A stretch of DNA of 64,000 nt. Source: Elmis aenea (lineage: Eukaryota > Arthropoda > Insecta > Coleoptera > Elmidae). Under the pieces are notes generated by a model. The model did not search any database, had not been told where the DNA came from, and saw only the letters and a program-made list of their open reading frames with translations. A program made the translations under genes and the position numbers. The stretch spans positions 12,982,544 to 13,046,543 of the forward strand of contig OX393582.1 in the NCBI GenBank assembly GCA_947652605.1, written 5' to 3'. How positions within the stretch are numbered: position 1 is the first letter of the stretch; each line of letters begins with the position of its first letter. Shown here piece by piece: positions 22,471 through 33,599 of this stretch.

Positions 22471-22590
22471 TTGTAAGTAGCATATCATTCACGAGTGGAA
22501 AAGTTGCGCACGGAGCCGCGTAGCGGCGAGTGCGTATTTCCACAAGGGCGTAATTGCTTTACCACTCGTGTTATGTAGCTTACTTTTTCT
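22471..22590. repeat. Palindrome with GC core GGAGCCGCGTAGCGGCGAG
   Basis: CACGAGTGG (22490-22498) and CCACTCGTG (22562-22570) are exact inverted partners. Weaker pairing of GTAAGTAGCATATCATT with TTATGTAGCTTAC extends the arms. The loop region holds GGAGCCGCGTAGCGGCGAG, itself palindromic. A second inverted pair (CTTTTTCTACGATCA, 22583 onward, against GGTCGTAGAAAAAG near 22717-22729) follows. A hairpin-forming repeat with a CpG-rich centre; no coding. Confidence 0.7.
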
Positions 22591-22800
22591 ACGATCACAT
22601 AATAGGTACTTACGATTGTAAATGTTTGACGTGAGTTTACTTTGATCATAGATCACATAAGCACCCACTTACTATGCATGCAAGCTGTCAGTAAGAGTAA
22701 TTTTCATTATTGGTCGTAGAAAAAGCAAGTTTTCACGTCCCTTACATTTAAAAAAATTAAGGTTACCGAATTTTCTTTCATTTATTCATCTTTCCTTATA

Positions 22801-23800
22801 CAGGGTGTCCCAGTTATCGTGAACAGCATATGGATCTCGTAAACGGCAAGAGACATAGAAATGGTTAAAAGAGCCAAAATGTTCTGTTTCAAGAGCAACT
22901 ATCTGTGATAAAAAATCTCCAAAAAACTGTCAGTTTTTGCGCTATCCATAAAAAAAGACGTTTTCGATTTTTTGCTTCTAACTTGCTTATTTGAAATTGA
23001 AACCATACTCAAAATATTTTTCGACATTATCAGGACACTTTTTTGCAGGGGTTTGGAGCAGTCCAATTTTTTAGTTGCTCCGCTCGAGCTCCGCTCCGGC
23101 ATCAAGATGCCTGCTCCAGCTCCGCTCCGCTCCGCGCTCCAGATATTAATAAAATAATTTTTTTATTTAAAAATTTGTTTTTAAAAACAAAGAGCTAAAA
23201 TTTTATGAGATATGTGGAAATGGAACAAAAATTACAATATTTGACCCTGAGAAACAAGTGAAGTTAAATAAATGAACAAATTATTGATCTTCAGTTAAAA
23301 AAGTTCAAAAAAGAAAAAAAGTTCTTTAACATTTTTCAAAATTCAAATACAAAATAATAAAAATTGATATTCAGACAAGTTACATTATAATAATTTTACT
23401 TCAAAAAAATCAAATTTAGTTTATTTATAATTTTATTAAATACTATACCCATGAGAATGATTCATTAAAAAAAAAAATAGTTTATAATAGTAAAGTGGAG
23501 CAGTGGAGCAATCAAAATTCTTTGCTCCGGGCTCCGCTCCCGCTCCGGGCAAAAACCCATTGCTCCACTGCTCCGCGCTCCAGCTCCGCGCTCCGCTCCA
23601 AACCCCTGGTTTTTTGAGTAGATTGGACATTCCTTAATAAATTTTATGTATCTTCATTTGTTTTTGTTATTTTAACATCAACTTTCTTATTTTAAATACG
23701 GGCTGTAGTTGGCTGTGACACCATTAAAAATATAATTTATTTCTCGTTTCATTGATGTATTAGTTGTTAGGTTTATCTTTAAAAATAACTAAGTTATTAT
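22801..23800. mobile_element. TA-flanked CAGGGTGTCCCAG element, split by a nested hAT
   Basis: The left end CAGGGTGTCCCAGTTATCGT is preceded by TA, and the first 240 bp match the element at 55149-55767 (GTGAACAGCAT, CTCGTAAACGG, AAGAGA). The sequence is broken at 23046 by a 563-bp hAT and resumes at 23617 with GAGTAGATTGGACATTCC and ...GGGCTGTAGTTGGCTGTGACACC, matching the middle of the 55-kb copy in opposite orientation. The right-hand terminal arm is not found, so the end coordinate is approximate. Confidence 0.7.
23046..23608. mobile_element. GGAGC-rich hAT miniature, copy 1 (nested)
   Basis: The ends are CAGGGGTTTGGAGC and GCTCCAAACCCCTG, perfect over 14 bp. The flanking octamers are CTTTTTTG and GTTTTTTG (7 of 8 identical), consistent with a hAT 8-bp duplication. 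The first and last about 100 bp are packed with GCTCC/GGAGC pentamers (GCTCCGCTCC, CCAGCTCCGC), while the centre is plain AT-rich. It inserted into the element that starts at 22801. Copy 2 is at 25862-26411. No coding sequence. Confidence 0.85.
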
Positions 23801-25861
23801 AATATTAATGTATTAGGAACAATTAATTTTCGTCCCTTGCATTTAAATTTCTGTAAATTTTACGTACTTATTTTGAACTATCTTACAATCACCTCTTAAA
23901 ACAGCTTTTTATTTTTATTTTTGTACATACAAACATGGCTGTAGACTGACGTTTGATTATGTGATATTCCGTTAAATAAATAAACCAACACATGCTGATT
24001 TAAGATTGCCAAAATAATTTTAACCATATAAAAACAAAAACAACAAAACGCCAATAGATTATATTCATTCATAGCAATAAACAAATCTATTGTAATAACA
24101 GAAGTGACTTCAAAATAAACTGCTCTTGACTTTAGTTGCTATTTTAGGAAGCAAAAAGTGTTAGATAAAGATTATGCAAACTTCTAAAGCAAACACCTTC
24201 TTCTATGAATGGTACTTCAATACATCCTGTTGGTTATTTAGTTATTTATTTTTAGTCTGCTCAACTTTTTGCTTTTCTAGGACAGATTGTTTTTTATTTA
24301 CAATTTTTTTTGCACATAGTTATCAAATTAGTAAAGCTAAGTTTTGAAGCGATTTTCACCAACGTTATAAGCATATACAGGGTGTTCTAGAGATCTTATT
24401 TTTAGAAAAGGAAAAAAATTAAAACCCCAAATATTATTAAATAGCTTAACAGCTGTATTAATTTCAGATTTTGATATATTCAGAACATTAAAAAAAACGT
24501 CGCTTAAGTTTTTGCAACGCAAAAAGATGAAAGTTAGTCAAAATTAGATGGTAAATTTTTTCCTCTTTCCAGGCACGTTTCCATTTTAATAAGTTTGATA
24601 ATGATTTTTTTAGGAAAAATTTCTAAATCATAAAGACACTATCTCGAAACAGACTTTATTCTAACATGCAACTGGACACAAAATGTGTAGCGTTTTCAGA
24701 GCTACATGAAACAATTTATTATGATCACCGTTCAATCCAAAAAATCTAGCAGCAACTCTGACTGATACAGAGGTGGCTTTCATGGCCTACTGATATTTTT
24801 CTCGGAAAAAAAATTAACAAACAGTAGGGACTGGAAGGATAAGAACATTTCTACTGTCTGATTATTACAATAAGCCATATCAGTGTCATTTAAAACAAAT
24901 GAAAGGGACATCAAAATATCGCAATTTTTTTTGGCCATATAATGATATTTAAGTATTGTTCGGATTATTTATTAAACAGCTGCGTTTATAATAGTGGTAA
25001 TAATTTCTGGGCCACCTGTACAATGGATCGGAATTATATTTTTTTATTTTAACCTTGTTAAGACATAATTTATAGAGGAGTTAAAATTTGATTATTTATA
25101 CCATTTAAGATAACTGTAATAAACATGAAAATTAAATACCGTACGTTATTTATTACTCTGGACATCTGCTGTTGTCTTTAAGCTTAACATAAGCTACATT
25201 TACTTTATATATCAACAGCATCGAATTGGTTTTGAATTAAGACACCTAACTTTGTTACAGTCTCCTTGAATTTATTAAATTGTAAATTTAAATGTTTAAT
25301 TTAAAAAAGGCATAAGTTACTTTTTGCGAAAAATAAGTTAAAGCTGTTTAGGATTACAAAAATGTATGGTACTTTTATCTTTAAATATTCTACTTGCAAT
25401 TTCTTTTAAAATCATTACCTACTAGGTATTTCATCAATAAACATTTGATTGCCAAACAGAAGTAAAATAACATTTATTTTGAAAATGGTATAATGATGGA
25501 TTTGCTTCACTATATACCTACCCCCAATTTACCAATTATTTTAAAAATTTAAAACAAAGTGAAATGTCCAAAGACTCCATCACTCAAGGACAATGATTTA
25601 ATACATGAATAAACTTTCATGTGAAATGCGTTAAATAAATAAATTATACTTATATTTCAAAATGCACTGATGAATTAACTTATTACTTATGTATTTTTGA
25701 ACATTATTGATATCTAATAAAAAAAACTTGGATTAACTTATAATGAAATAATTTGTATAAATTATTTATACAATTTACTCATCATTTTTCTTAAATTACT
25801 GTCTTATCAAACATTACTTCAGTAAAACACATCGGAAAAATCCAACATGTCCGTAGTTTTA
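23801..25861. other. Intronic sequence with one lone element end at 24378
   Basis: CAGGGTGTTCTAGAGATCTT starts at 24378, directly after TA, as in the palindromic elements; no right end was identified. Otherwise nothing recognised. Confidence 0.4.
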
Positions 25862-26411
25862 CAGGGGTTTGGAGCAGTCCAATTTTTTAGTTGCTCCGCT
25901 CCGGCATCACGATGCCTGCTCCAGCTCCGCTCCCGCTCCGCTCCGCGCTCCAAATATTAAAAAATAAGTTTTTTTATTTAAAAATTTGTTTTTTAAAACA
26001 AAGCTAAAATTTTATGAGATATGTGGAAATGGACCAAAAATTACAATATTTGACCCTAAGAAACAAGTGAAGTTAAATAAATGAAAAAATTATTGATCAA
26101 AAGTTAAAAAAAGAAAAAAAAGTTCTTAAAAATTTTTCAAAATTCAAATACAAAATAATGAAAATATATATTCAGAAAAGTTACATTATAATAATTTTAC
26201 TTCAAAAAAATCAAATTTAGTTTATTTATAATTTTATTAAATACTATACCCATGAGAAAAATTCATTAAAAAAAAAATTGTAGTTTATAATAGTAAAGTG
26301 GAGCAGTGGAGCAATCAAAATTATTTGCTCCGGGCTCCGCTCCCGCTCCGGGCAAAAACCTATTGCTCCACTGCTCCGCGCTCCAGCTCCGCGCTCCGCT
26401 CCAAACCCCTG
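25862..26411. mobile_element. GGAGC-rich hAT miniature, copy 2
   Basis: Very similar along its whole length to 23046-23608: same 14-bp ends, same GCTCC-rich subterminal zones, same AT-rich centre with TTTATGAGATATGTGGAAAT. It differs by small indels and point changes, so the two copies came from one source. The flanking octamers (TAGTTTTA and GTTTTTAT) do not match, so either the target duplication has eroded or my end is off by a base or two. Confidence 0.85.
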
Positions 26412-26523
26412 GTTTTTATAAACCATTAATTTTGAAAGTGGTTTAGGTCACTTTAGAGCAATGAAAAATGGCGATTCGGTAACGTCTGTGCGAAATTATG
26501 TACTACCTATACTGAGAAAAATA

Positions 26524-27262
26524 CGTGTATCCAAAAGGTATGAAATATGCTATATATCTTAGTAAATATCCACTTTAGGGAAACATTTTTTGAATAAAAG
26601 TTGCTTGGTACTTAGTTTTCCACCGTAAGACATTTTTTTTTCGAATTACAAAAGCGCAATGAAAAACAATTGAATTTTTTTAAATGGCATGGTAGGTTCC
26701 CCTATATTATACTCATTTGATAAATATAAGTTTTTTCTCTTTTCAATGATGGGGTCACCTTAAAAATTAAGTTTATGCTAAGAGGCCGGAGAATATCGAA
26801 AATTTAAAAGAACGTATTAGAGATATTACACCTGAAATGGTTAGGAATGTTATTAACGGGTTTAAAACCCGAGTTTATCATTGCCAAGCTGTAAATGGTT
26901 CACAGTTTGAACACTTGTTGTACATTTCGTCAAAAAAATTTAGTTCTTATGATGTTTTTGTTAGAAATAAATACTAATCAATTAAAATAATTTTGCGTTT
27001 TTCTAAAAAATTTGCTTAAGGGAACTTAAGTTTTTTGAAAAGAGAATAAAATTCTCTATAGGTAATATGAGTAGGTATAATATAGGGGTACCTTGTCATT
27101 TAAAAAAATTCAACTGTATTTCATTGCGCGTTTGTTATTAGGAAAACAAAATTGTCTGATGGTGGAAAACTAAGTACCAAACAACTTTTCTTCAAAACAT
27201 TTTTCCCTAAAGTGGATATTTACTGAGATATATGGCATATTCCATATCTTTTGGACGCACTG
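26524..27262. mobile_element. Long-TIR mariner-like element retaining the transposase C-terminus
   Basis: Arms of about 220 bp are inverted: GTATCCAAAAGGTATGAAAT, TAGTAAATATCCACTTTAGG and ACTTAGTTTTCCACC on the left face matching complements on the right. The right end reads GGACGCACTG followed by TA; the left end is slightly degraded (TA then CGTGTATCC). Between the arms lies the tail of a transposase gene (26771-26977). The structure is that of an internal-deletion derivative: both ends kept, most of the gene lost. Confidence 0.8.
26771..26977 (+). pseudogene. Tc1/mariner (IS630)-type transposase, C-terminal 68 codons
   Basis: The open frame reads VYAKRPENIENLKERIRDI, then ITPEMVRNVINGFKTRV, then CQAVNGSQFEHLL, ending at TAA 26975-26977. 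The pattern 'RP.N...LK..I.D....TPE...NV...F..R...C...NG..FEHLL' is the well-known end of insect mariner-like/Tc3-type transposases. There is no interruption, but the N-terminal helix-turn-helix domain and the catalytic core are missing. It sits between the inverted arms of its own element. Family assignment is by motif; function is lost. Confidence 0.78.
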
Positions 27263-27799
27263 TATAAGTAACCGAGAAGACAAATATGTATAAGGTAAGT
27301 GAAATTTATCTGTAGTTAGGATGAATATTTTTATTTTTAAGCACATTAAAATGCAAAACATTATATCTCAAAATAGCACAAACGTGATTTGTGCCACTTT
27401 AAAAATAAACGGCTCATATAGTGTCACATCTGTGTCATTTTGGCGTGAAAATTGACACCATACTTCTTCTGATAGTTATAGTTACTGTGTAGGTTCTTTC
27501 AAATAGAAGGGACTCAAAATTTAGCAGGAAGAGTTTCTTTCCTTATTCACGGCCGTGTTATTATAACCTATCGATAATTAATTTTTTTATACAACTTTGA
27601 TAACGATGAGTTATCAAATATTCTGTTGAGCAAAAAAAAACTTAAAAAATTGTTAAGTAATTCTCTTCTAAAAACAAACTGTTCACAATTATTGTTAGGA
27701 TGCCTTTTTGAATACTTAATAACTGGGGCGTTAACTACTTTAGTTTACATGGTTCGCATTATTTTACTTACAAGTTTAGTGTTATTTATTAGGGTAATA
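27263..27799. other. Intronic sequence, nothing recognised
   Basis: No feature supported. The frame at 27626-27907 runs into the candidate LTR and has no motif. Confidence 0.45.
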
Positions 27800-28730
27800 T
27801 CGGGTTCCCGAGGCAGGCAGAGGCTGAAGCCAAGCGATTGGTGCAAAGGTGTATGCAGCGTACATAAAACAAAGAAGCTTGTGCCACTGATAACATTTAA
27901 TAATTAGTAACAATTATGTACTCACCGGGGGGAACCCACCCCCGCGTGTGATGCCGGATCGCCAGGGATAATATAAGCCCATCACCATATTATAGTAACA
28001 CACATAAATCTCCACTAAAGCCAAGCATAAATCAACAAGGTGGTCTCACTCGCACACAAAGCTGAAAGGCAAAGCATGGCGTCCCACGCATTATATAAAT
28101 TAGCATGTGTATCAACATACACCCTGGATCTAGTCCACTACAACTCCTGGACAACACTCCGGATCAGCAACCTGGACAACTATCAGACTCTCTGGTCACG
28201 TTGGGTACCGTTGGCATGCTTTGATGGCACCTGGGTGGACCCTCCGGCGTACGACCGGATTCCTACGCTTACTGCGCCTCATCACCCAGGTGTACCCTCA
28301 TGGGGCGGCTGCGGCCAGGTGTGGGCCAAGACACACAGCATAGACCCACCACCCAGGGGCACCCCCCATAGGGCAGCTACGGCTGGGGGTGTGAGCCAAG
28401 ACACACAGCATAGACTCACATTCCCCAGCACTCTGTATGGAGAAATGGAGAGAAATTAGCAGCATGATTAGTACATTACCAAATGATTGCAATCCAAAAC
28501 ACAAATAACACAATAACATAATAAACACCAATAACTGCAGTGTTACTTTACTAAAGGCCATCTAATACAATCGCATACTACATGCACTACACAATGCCAA
28601 CCCTTCATCTTATAACCACACAGCATCACATACATACACATGTATAATTCTTACAAGTTATACTAAGACTGTCGAATGTGAACTGTGTATCTCAAGTGTC
28701 CCCCGCAAGGGGTTGCGTCTGGCCGATACA
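27800..28730 (-). mobile_element. Candidate solo LTR (minus orientation) with 5-bp flank repeat
   Basis: A 931-bp block, clearly richer in G+C than its surroundings, is bounded by TAATA on both sides (27795-27799 and 28731-28735). Read on the minus strand it starts TGTATCGGCCAGACGC and ends GGGAACCCGA. A 5-bp duplication with a TG start suits a solo LTR, but the expected CA end is missing. A TATATAA box is present in the middle. The 139-codon plus-strand frame 28040-28459 has no recognisable domain and is not called as a gene. It could instead be another compact element. Confidence 0.4.
28283..28418. repeat. Two tandem units of about 67 bp inside the candidate LTR
   Basis: CACCCAGGTGTACCCTCATG and CACCCAGGGGCACCCCCCAT begin the two units. 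Both continue with GGGC(G/A)GCT(G/A)CGGC, then GTG(G/A)GCCAAGACACACAG and CATAGAC. Tandem duplications of this length are common in LTR U3 regions, which mildly supports the LTR reading. Confidence 0.8.
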
Positions 28731-28735
28731 TAATA

Positions 28736-29903
28736 TAAACAGTTTTGGGTCACTTTACCTGCCTCCAACGAAACCAAGAACTAAAACGCAACATACTATC
28801 TTTGTTTAAATGTAACATATGCTTCAGTGTATAATGAACGTAATTATTAGCATCTTAAACTCAACAACTAATTTATCTTAGATTATCAATTATCATAAAC
28901 AGAAAATAAAGGTAAAATACCTCAGACAAAATATGAGCCTTTCATTATTAGCATTTTCGTTTAAAAAAAATGTCCTTACAATACTCAGCTAATACTTAAC
29001 AGTGTTTTAAACTCGCAATCTTGGCGATTTCACATAATTTACACAGATAGCTTGGCACTTTTGTTTTCATAGGTCATCTTATTTTTATACGGAGCAGCTG
29101 TACAAGGCTATAGCTAGTTCAAAACAACAATAAATTTGCCGTCTTTATCATTTTCACAAATCTTAACAAAACAAGACGTTGCAAAATTTAAAGTTACACG
29201 ACAAAAAATGTCAAGTTAATATTATTCGGGAATGGAAAAAAAAAACCGTATCGAAGCGTTTTAAATCTTTGACCGCGAATCTGACGTAAGAGAATTTGAT
29301 AACGCTCTCAAAACAAACGAACGCATATTTTGTAAAATTTACCATGCGTACGGGATTTTGCAAGCTAATGTGAAGGTTAAAAGGATTATGAATTCCTTAA
29401 AACTCAACACAACAGCAGTATAATCGCTACGATATAATTAACTTTCAATACTATGACCACTTTGATGTTGTTGATTTGATTTTAGGTACCTTTATTATCG
29501 CATAAAGTGTGTTGAAAGCGTTATAAAGACTTGACGTCATTGGTTATCACGTTTGGTAATTCAATAGTTCATAAACAACGTATTGAAAAACGCATGGAAT
29601 CGATAGCGTTAATTTTCGTTTGCGAAAGATATTGTTTTTTTAACAATACAATAATTGTCGTAACCTGTTTATGACAACGATTTGTGGAGTTTAATGTCGT
29701 TCATAAAAAAATACGTTTAAATCCAATACAGAACAATCAAATTTCATTACTAAAGTCGCCTGATAAGTTCAACAGTTTACAATTTTTGCCACGGCAATAG
29801 ATTTTTAGCTACATGTTAGCCAATCAGGGGAAAATTTAGGAGCCCCTGCACCTTCTACACAGATTTTATAGTAATAGTAAGAGAAAAGTCATAAATCTAT
29901 ATA
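28736..29903. other. Intronic sequence, nothing recognised
   Basis: AT-rich with scattered CG; no frame, end or repeat supported. Confidence 0.5.
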
Positions 29904-31432
29904 CAGGGTGCCCATTTTTCTAACCTGTTGTATGGGTAACTCTGTTAATATTAGAGATACAGAAACGTTTAAATTAGCAAATTTGTGCAGAATTTAAAGA
30001 ATTTGACCTACGTCATTAACTTTTTGAAATACTTTGAAAAAACTGAAAAAGGTCGATTTTTTCAAACTTGAATAATTCCGTAACCATATGAGTTAGAACC
30101 AAAATAAAAATTGGCTTTTGTAGATGTTTTTACGTAGATTTCAAATATGTTAACGAAATTTTCATAGCACTCTCGATTTCCGAGTTATAGCACAAACTTG
30201 CAATTTTTTAAATGGAAGTCATAGTTGGCTAAGGTCTTATTAAAAAGGTTATTTTTTTCTCGTTTCAATGATATAAGGGTTGTTATGCTTTACTTTTGTA
30301 GTTTTTCTTTAAATAAGCAAAAATCATTTTACATGTTCACTGCCTACTAATAGATGGGAGTTATCCCGTGTTGATGTTATTTTTTTTTCGATGTGACATT
30401 TAAGAGTTGTCTCTTATCGTTAGTGTAGCAGTTATTAGCCAGTTACAAATTTTAAAAACAAAACCTCATAATTTGTCAAATAACATTTATTGTTTGTTAT
30501 ACGTATAAATCTCTCTCTCGTGTTGATCAAAATTTTTGATTGACTTTATTGTAAATTTCAAAAACAATATTTTCTAATTAAGAAAGAAACGACATGCTTT
30601 TTTATTACTAGGCTTGTAATAGGTAGAAATAGTAGAAATTCAAGTGATATGTATTTGCAAAGATTTATGGAAAGGAGGCAACCAAGAAAGAAATTATTTT
30701 CGTTATTAGAAACCAATTTAAAAAAATACAGGTCATTTACAAAATCCAAAGGTTTGAAAATTAAATTTAAGCAAGAAGATGAAGAGAGAGTCCTGGAATA
30801 CGTAAATTATAAACCAACATCATCTACCCGGGAGTTGTCTCTTGAATGTGGTGTCAACTGAAAAGGCTGTAACTGCCTAATAATTGCTACACTAACGATA
30901 AGAGACAACTCTTAAATGTCACATCGAAAAAAAAAGAACATCAACACAGGATAACTCCCATCTATTAGTAGGCAGTGAACATGTAAAATGATTTTTGCTT
31001 ATTTAAAGAAAAACTACAAAAGTAAAGCATAACAACCCTTATATCATTGAAACGAGAAAAAAATAACCTTTTTAATAAGACCATAGCCAACTATGACTTC
31101 CATTTAAAAAAATGCAAGTTTGTGCTATAACTCGGAAATCGAGAGTGCTATGAAAATTTCGTTAACATATTTAAAATCTACGTAAAAACATCTATAACAG
31201 CCAATTTTTATTTTGGTTCTAACTCATATGGTTCCGGAATTATTCAAGTTTGAAAAAATCGACCTTTTTCAGTTTTTTCAAAATATTTCAAAAAGTTGAT
31301 GACGTAGGTCAAATTTGAAAATGGCATCAGATTTCCCTTTAAATTCTGCACAAATTTGCTAATTTAAACGTTTCTGTATCTCCAATATTAACGGAGTTAC
31401 CCATACAACAGGTTAGAAAAATGGGCACCCTG
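29904..31432. mobile_element. Long-TIR mariner-like element retaining the transposase N-terminus
   Basis: This is the most complete palindromic element in the window, 1529 bp, with TA on both sides (29902-29903 and 31433-31434). Arms of roughly 520 bp are nearly perfect inverted copies, from CAGGGTGCCCATTTTTCTAA at the ends to GTTGTCTCTTATCGTTAGTG near the centre. The unique middle (about 30440-30870) encodes a helix-turn-helix fragment of a transposase. The high arm identity suggests recent activity or gene conversion between the arms. With the element at 26524-27262 it links the CAGGGTG palindromes to Tc1/mariner-type transposons. Confidence 0.9.
30610..30861 (+). pseudogene. Mariner-like transposase N-terminal HTH fragment
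   Basis: The frame includes RNSSDMYLQRFMERRQPRKK, then a lysine-rich linker, then EDEERVLEYVNYKPTSSTRE and LSLECGVN before a TGA. The two blocks '(Y..RF..RRQP)' and '(VL.YV...P.SSTR.L....GV)' are the paired helix-turn-helix regions at the start of many insect IS630/Tc1-mariner transposases (DUF4817-type). The DDE/D catalytic part is deleted, and the frame stops where the right arm starts. Non-autonomous. Confidence 0.75.
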
Positions 31433-31499
31433 TATATAAAATATAATAAATGTCCCAAGTTAATTAAGTTTTCAACCTTTTTGTGTTTAATAAGATACA

Positions 31500-32008
31500 G
31501 CTAGCCCTTTTTCTATGATATTTTGATTATTTTTTTTTTGTTCAATGGCCACTTAATTATAATTAATAAATACAATGATATGGTAATAACTTGCTTACTT
31601 TGAAAGATAATCCTTAACACCCATACATCAGAGAAACGAAAAAAAAATCTCTTTTTAATGAGCCCATGGCAACTATGGTTGCCATTTAAAATAGTGAAGT
31701 TTGACTTATATCTCAAAAATCAAGTGTGCTATGACTTTTTAGATATTTTTTCCAACTCTTCGTAAAAATATCTACAGGAATCATTCCACATTTTGGTTTT
31801 AACATAGGGGGCTATGAAATAATTTACCTACCATGGAAAAAGTCGTCTGTTTTTAGATTCCTCAAAACATTTTAAAAAAAGTTGAAGGTGTTGGACAAAT
31901 GTCAAAATGACATTAAATCCGTCTTGAAATTCTACCAACTTAATCGACTATGTAACTCTAATAATAACAAAGTTGCCCGTACAATACGTGTACATTAATG
32001 TTACCCTG
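31500..32008. mobile_element. Diverged half copy of the 29904 family
   Basis: It lies directly after the element at 29904-31432 in the orientation of its right arm: GCCCATGGCAACTATGGTTGCC, ATCTCAAAAATCAAGTGTGCTATGA (compare the right arm's own text) and the end GTTACCCTG then TA (32009-32010). No left arm was found. It is a much older, truncated relative. Confidence 0.6.
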
Positions 32009-32499
32009 TATATGAGAGAACCGTTAATGAAAGAGTATTTTCTGGAATTCGCCTTGCTATTACTTGTTATTTACCTACTACAAACATAATGTTCCGGTCT
32101 TCCGGTCAATATATCTAGAAATATGTTTTCAGTAATGTTATAAAGTAAAAACATTTCTTAAGCAGTTCTGCTGAAGTATTTTTTTGTAATTCATGTAGCT
32201 ATAGGTATTTACAAAATAATCAAAGTTTTTAACTGTAGACATGTGCTTAAAAAAATAGTCTTTTTCAATTTTTTATTTAAAATCTATTGTAATTTTGTCC
32301 TGAGGATCATATACCTACAAACTGTGTTTTTTTAAGTCAAATATTATTTTGTTAAAAATTAGAATTACACCTTAGACCTCAGTTATGTTCCCCGCACCTG
32401 TTAAATTATTTTTTAAATTAAACATTACGTTTTTTTTATGAATCAGGCTGGCGGCACCGTATCTTGGCGCCCCTAGGCAATTGCCTAGGATAGGATTGC

Positions 32500-32520
32500 C
32501 TTACGGTAAAACTGGCCCTG
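32500..32520. mobile_element. Possible lone hAT right end
   Basis: ACGGTAAAACTGGCCCTG at 32503-32520, preceded by GGCGCCCCTAGGCAATTGCC, looks like the right terminus of a hAT-type element. No left end or target duplication was found. Confidence 0.3.
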
Positions 32521-32900
32521 TAGCTAATCAATGGAATCTACTTCTTTCAGGTCTTTTTCTTTAATAAAACAAAAACGAAGATTCCTTTTCACGCAAAATG
32601 AAAATACCATGATTTTGAGGCCGATTATCAAATTGATTTGTCAGTTGATAAATAGAACTTTCCAATTTTCATTTATTAAGAACAGCACATTACGAGAATC
32701 AGCAATTTTAGGAATAGTTGCAAGAACGTTTCTAAGAAAAAACAGTGAAGCACTTGAGAATTTATCCGTATTTTAACTTTCGCCATACTTAGTACGACAA
32801 CATAATTGTACATTTTATGAAATTGGTTATCGATAGAGCCTTAAAAAGTATATTACAAACCGCGCACGTTAAGTTGATATCTCAAATAACAACTAATATA

Positions 32901-33560
32901 CAGGGTGCAGGGGCTGGAGGGCTAAAAAGCCTCTCCAGGTTTAAAGGAAATCATTCACATTTTTCAAACTTGTTTACTTCTTAATTAAGCACATTATTTT
33001 GTTGTTTGTAGTGCAGCTACAGTTTAAAGTTAACACATTATAAAAATGGCTGTGCCTTATTAAATTATTACGCGGGCTGCATTTCTGCAGCCCCACAGCG
33101 TTATCTATACAGGGTGAGTCATTAGTGGCGGATCGGTCGATTGTGGCTAAACGGTTTGAGATATAAAGTTGATTCAAACGGTATTCCATACAGTTTTTTC
33201 TTCCGAACACGATAAAAATATTTTCAAATATACAGGGTGAGTCACCTCTCTGGAACCAATAGCAACTTTTATATTTCAAATACAACACCCCATTTTTTAT
33301 TTAATATTCTTGACCGCCTTCATTTTAGCTTTACATCGATATAAAACAATATAGGTTTTTATGCGGCTTTGTCACTAAAAAAAAATAATTTTCAAAATTT
33401 TTCAAGGTTTTAAGTCTTTATTTAAAAAATTCTCCTGAAGTCATTTTTCGAAGCACAGACTTGTAATTTGGTAAGGACATGCAGAAAACATTGCTCTATT
33501 AGCTCGATACGAAAAAGTTTGAATCACGCATACAGGGTGTTCATAAATAGGTGGCAACTT
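32901..33560 (+). mobile_element. Cluster of four same-orientation CAGGGTG ends
   Basis: CAGGGTG follows TA at 32901 (CAGGGTGCAGGGGC), 33110 (CAGGGTGAGTCATTAG), 33233 (CAGGGTGAGTCACCTC) and 33533 (CAGGGTGTTCATAAAT), all pointing the same way, and no opposite ends were found. A GGGCTGCATTTCTGCAGCCC hairpin sits between the first two (33074-33093). It appears to be a pile of truncated or nested insertions, each supplying TA targets for the next. Confidence 0.55.
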
Positions 33561-33599
33561 TCCTGATTTTCAAAAGCTCGTAATTCAATTTTTTCAAAT

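Noticed and set aside
28040..28459. 139-codon plus-strand frame, one of the longest in the window
   Set aside because: No recognisable domain, skewed composition, an internal tandem DNA duplication, and it lies within a block that looks like a solo LTR. A minus-strand frame overlaps it. Not called as a gene.
32974..33288. 104-codon minus-strand frame
   Set aside because: It spans the cluster of CAGGGTG ends, so it is composed of transposon termini.
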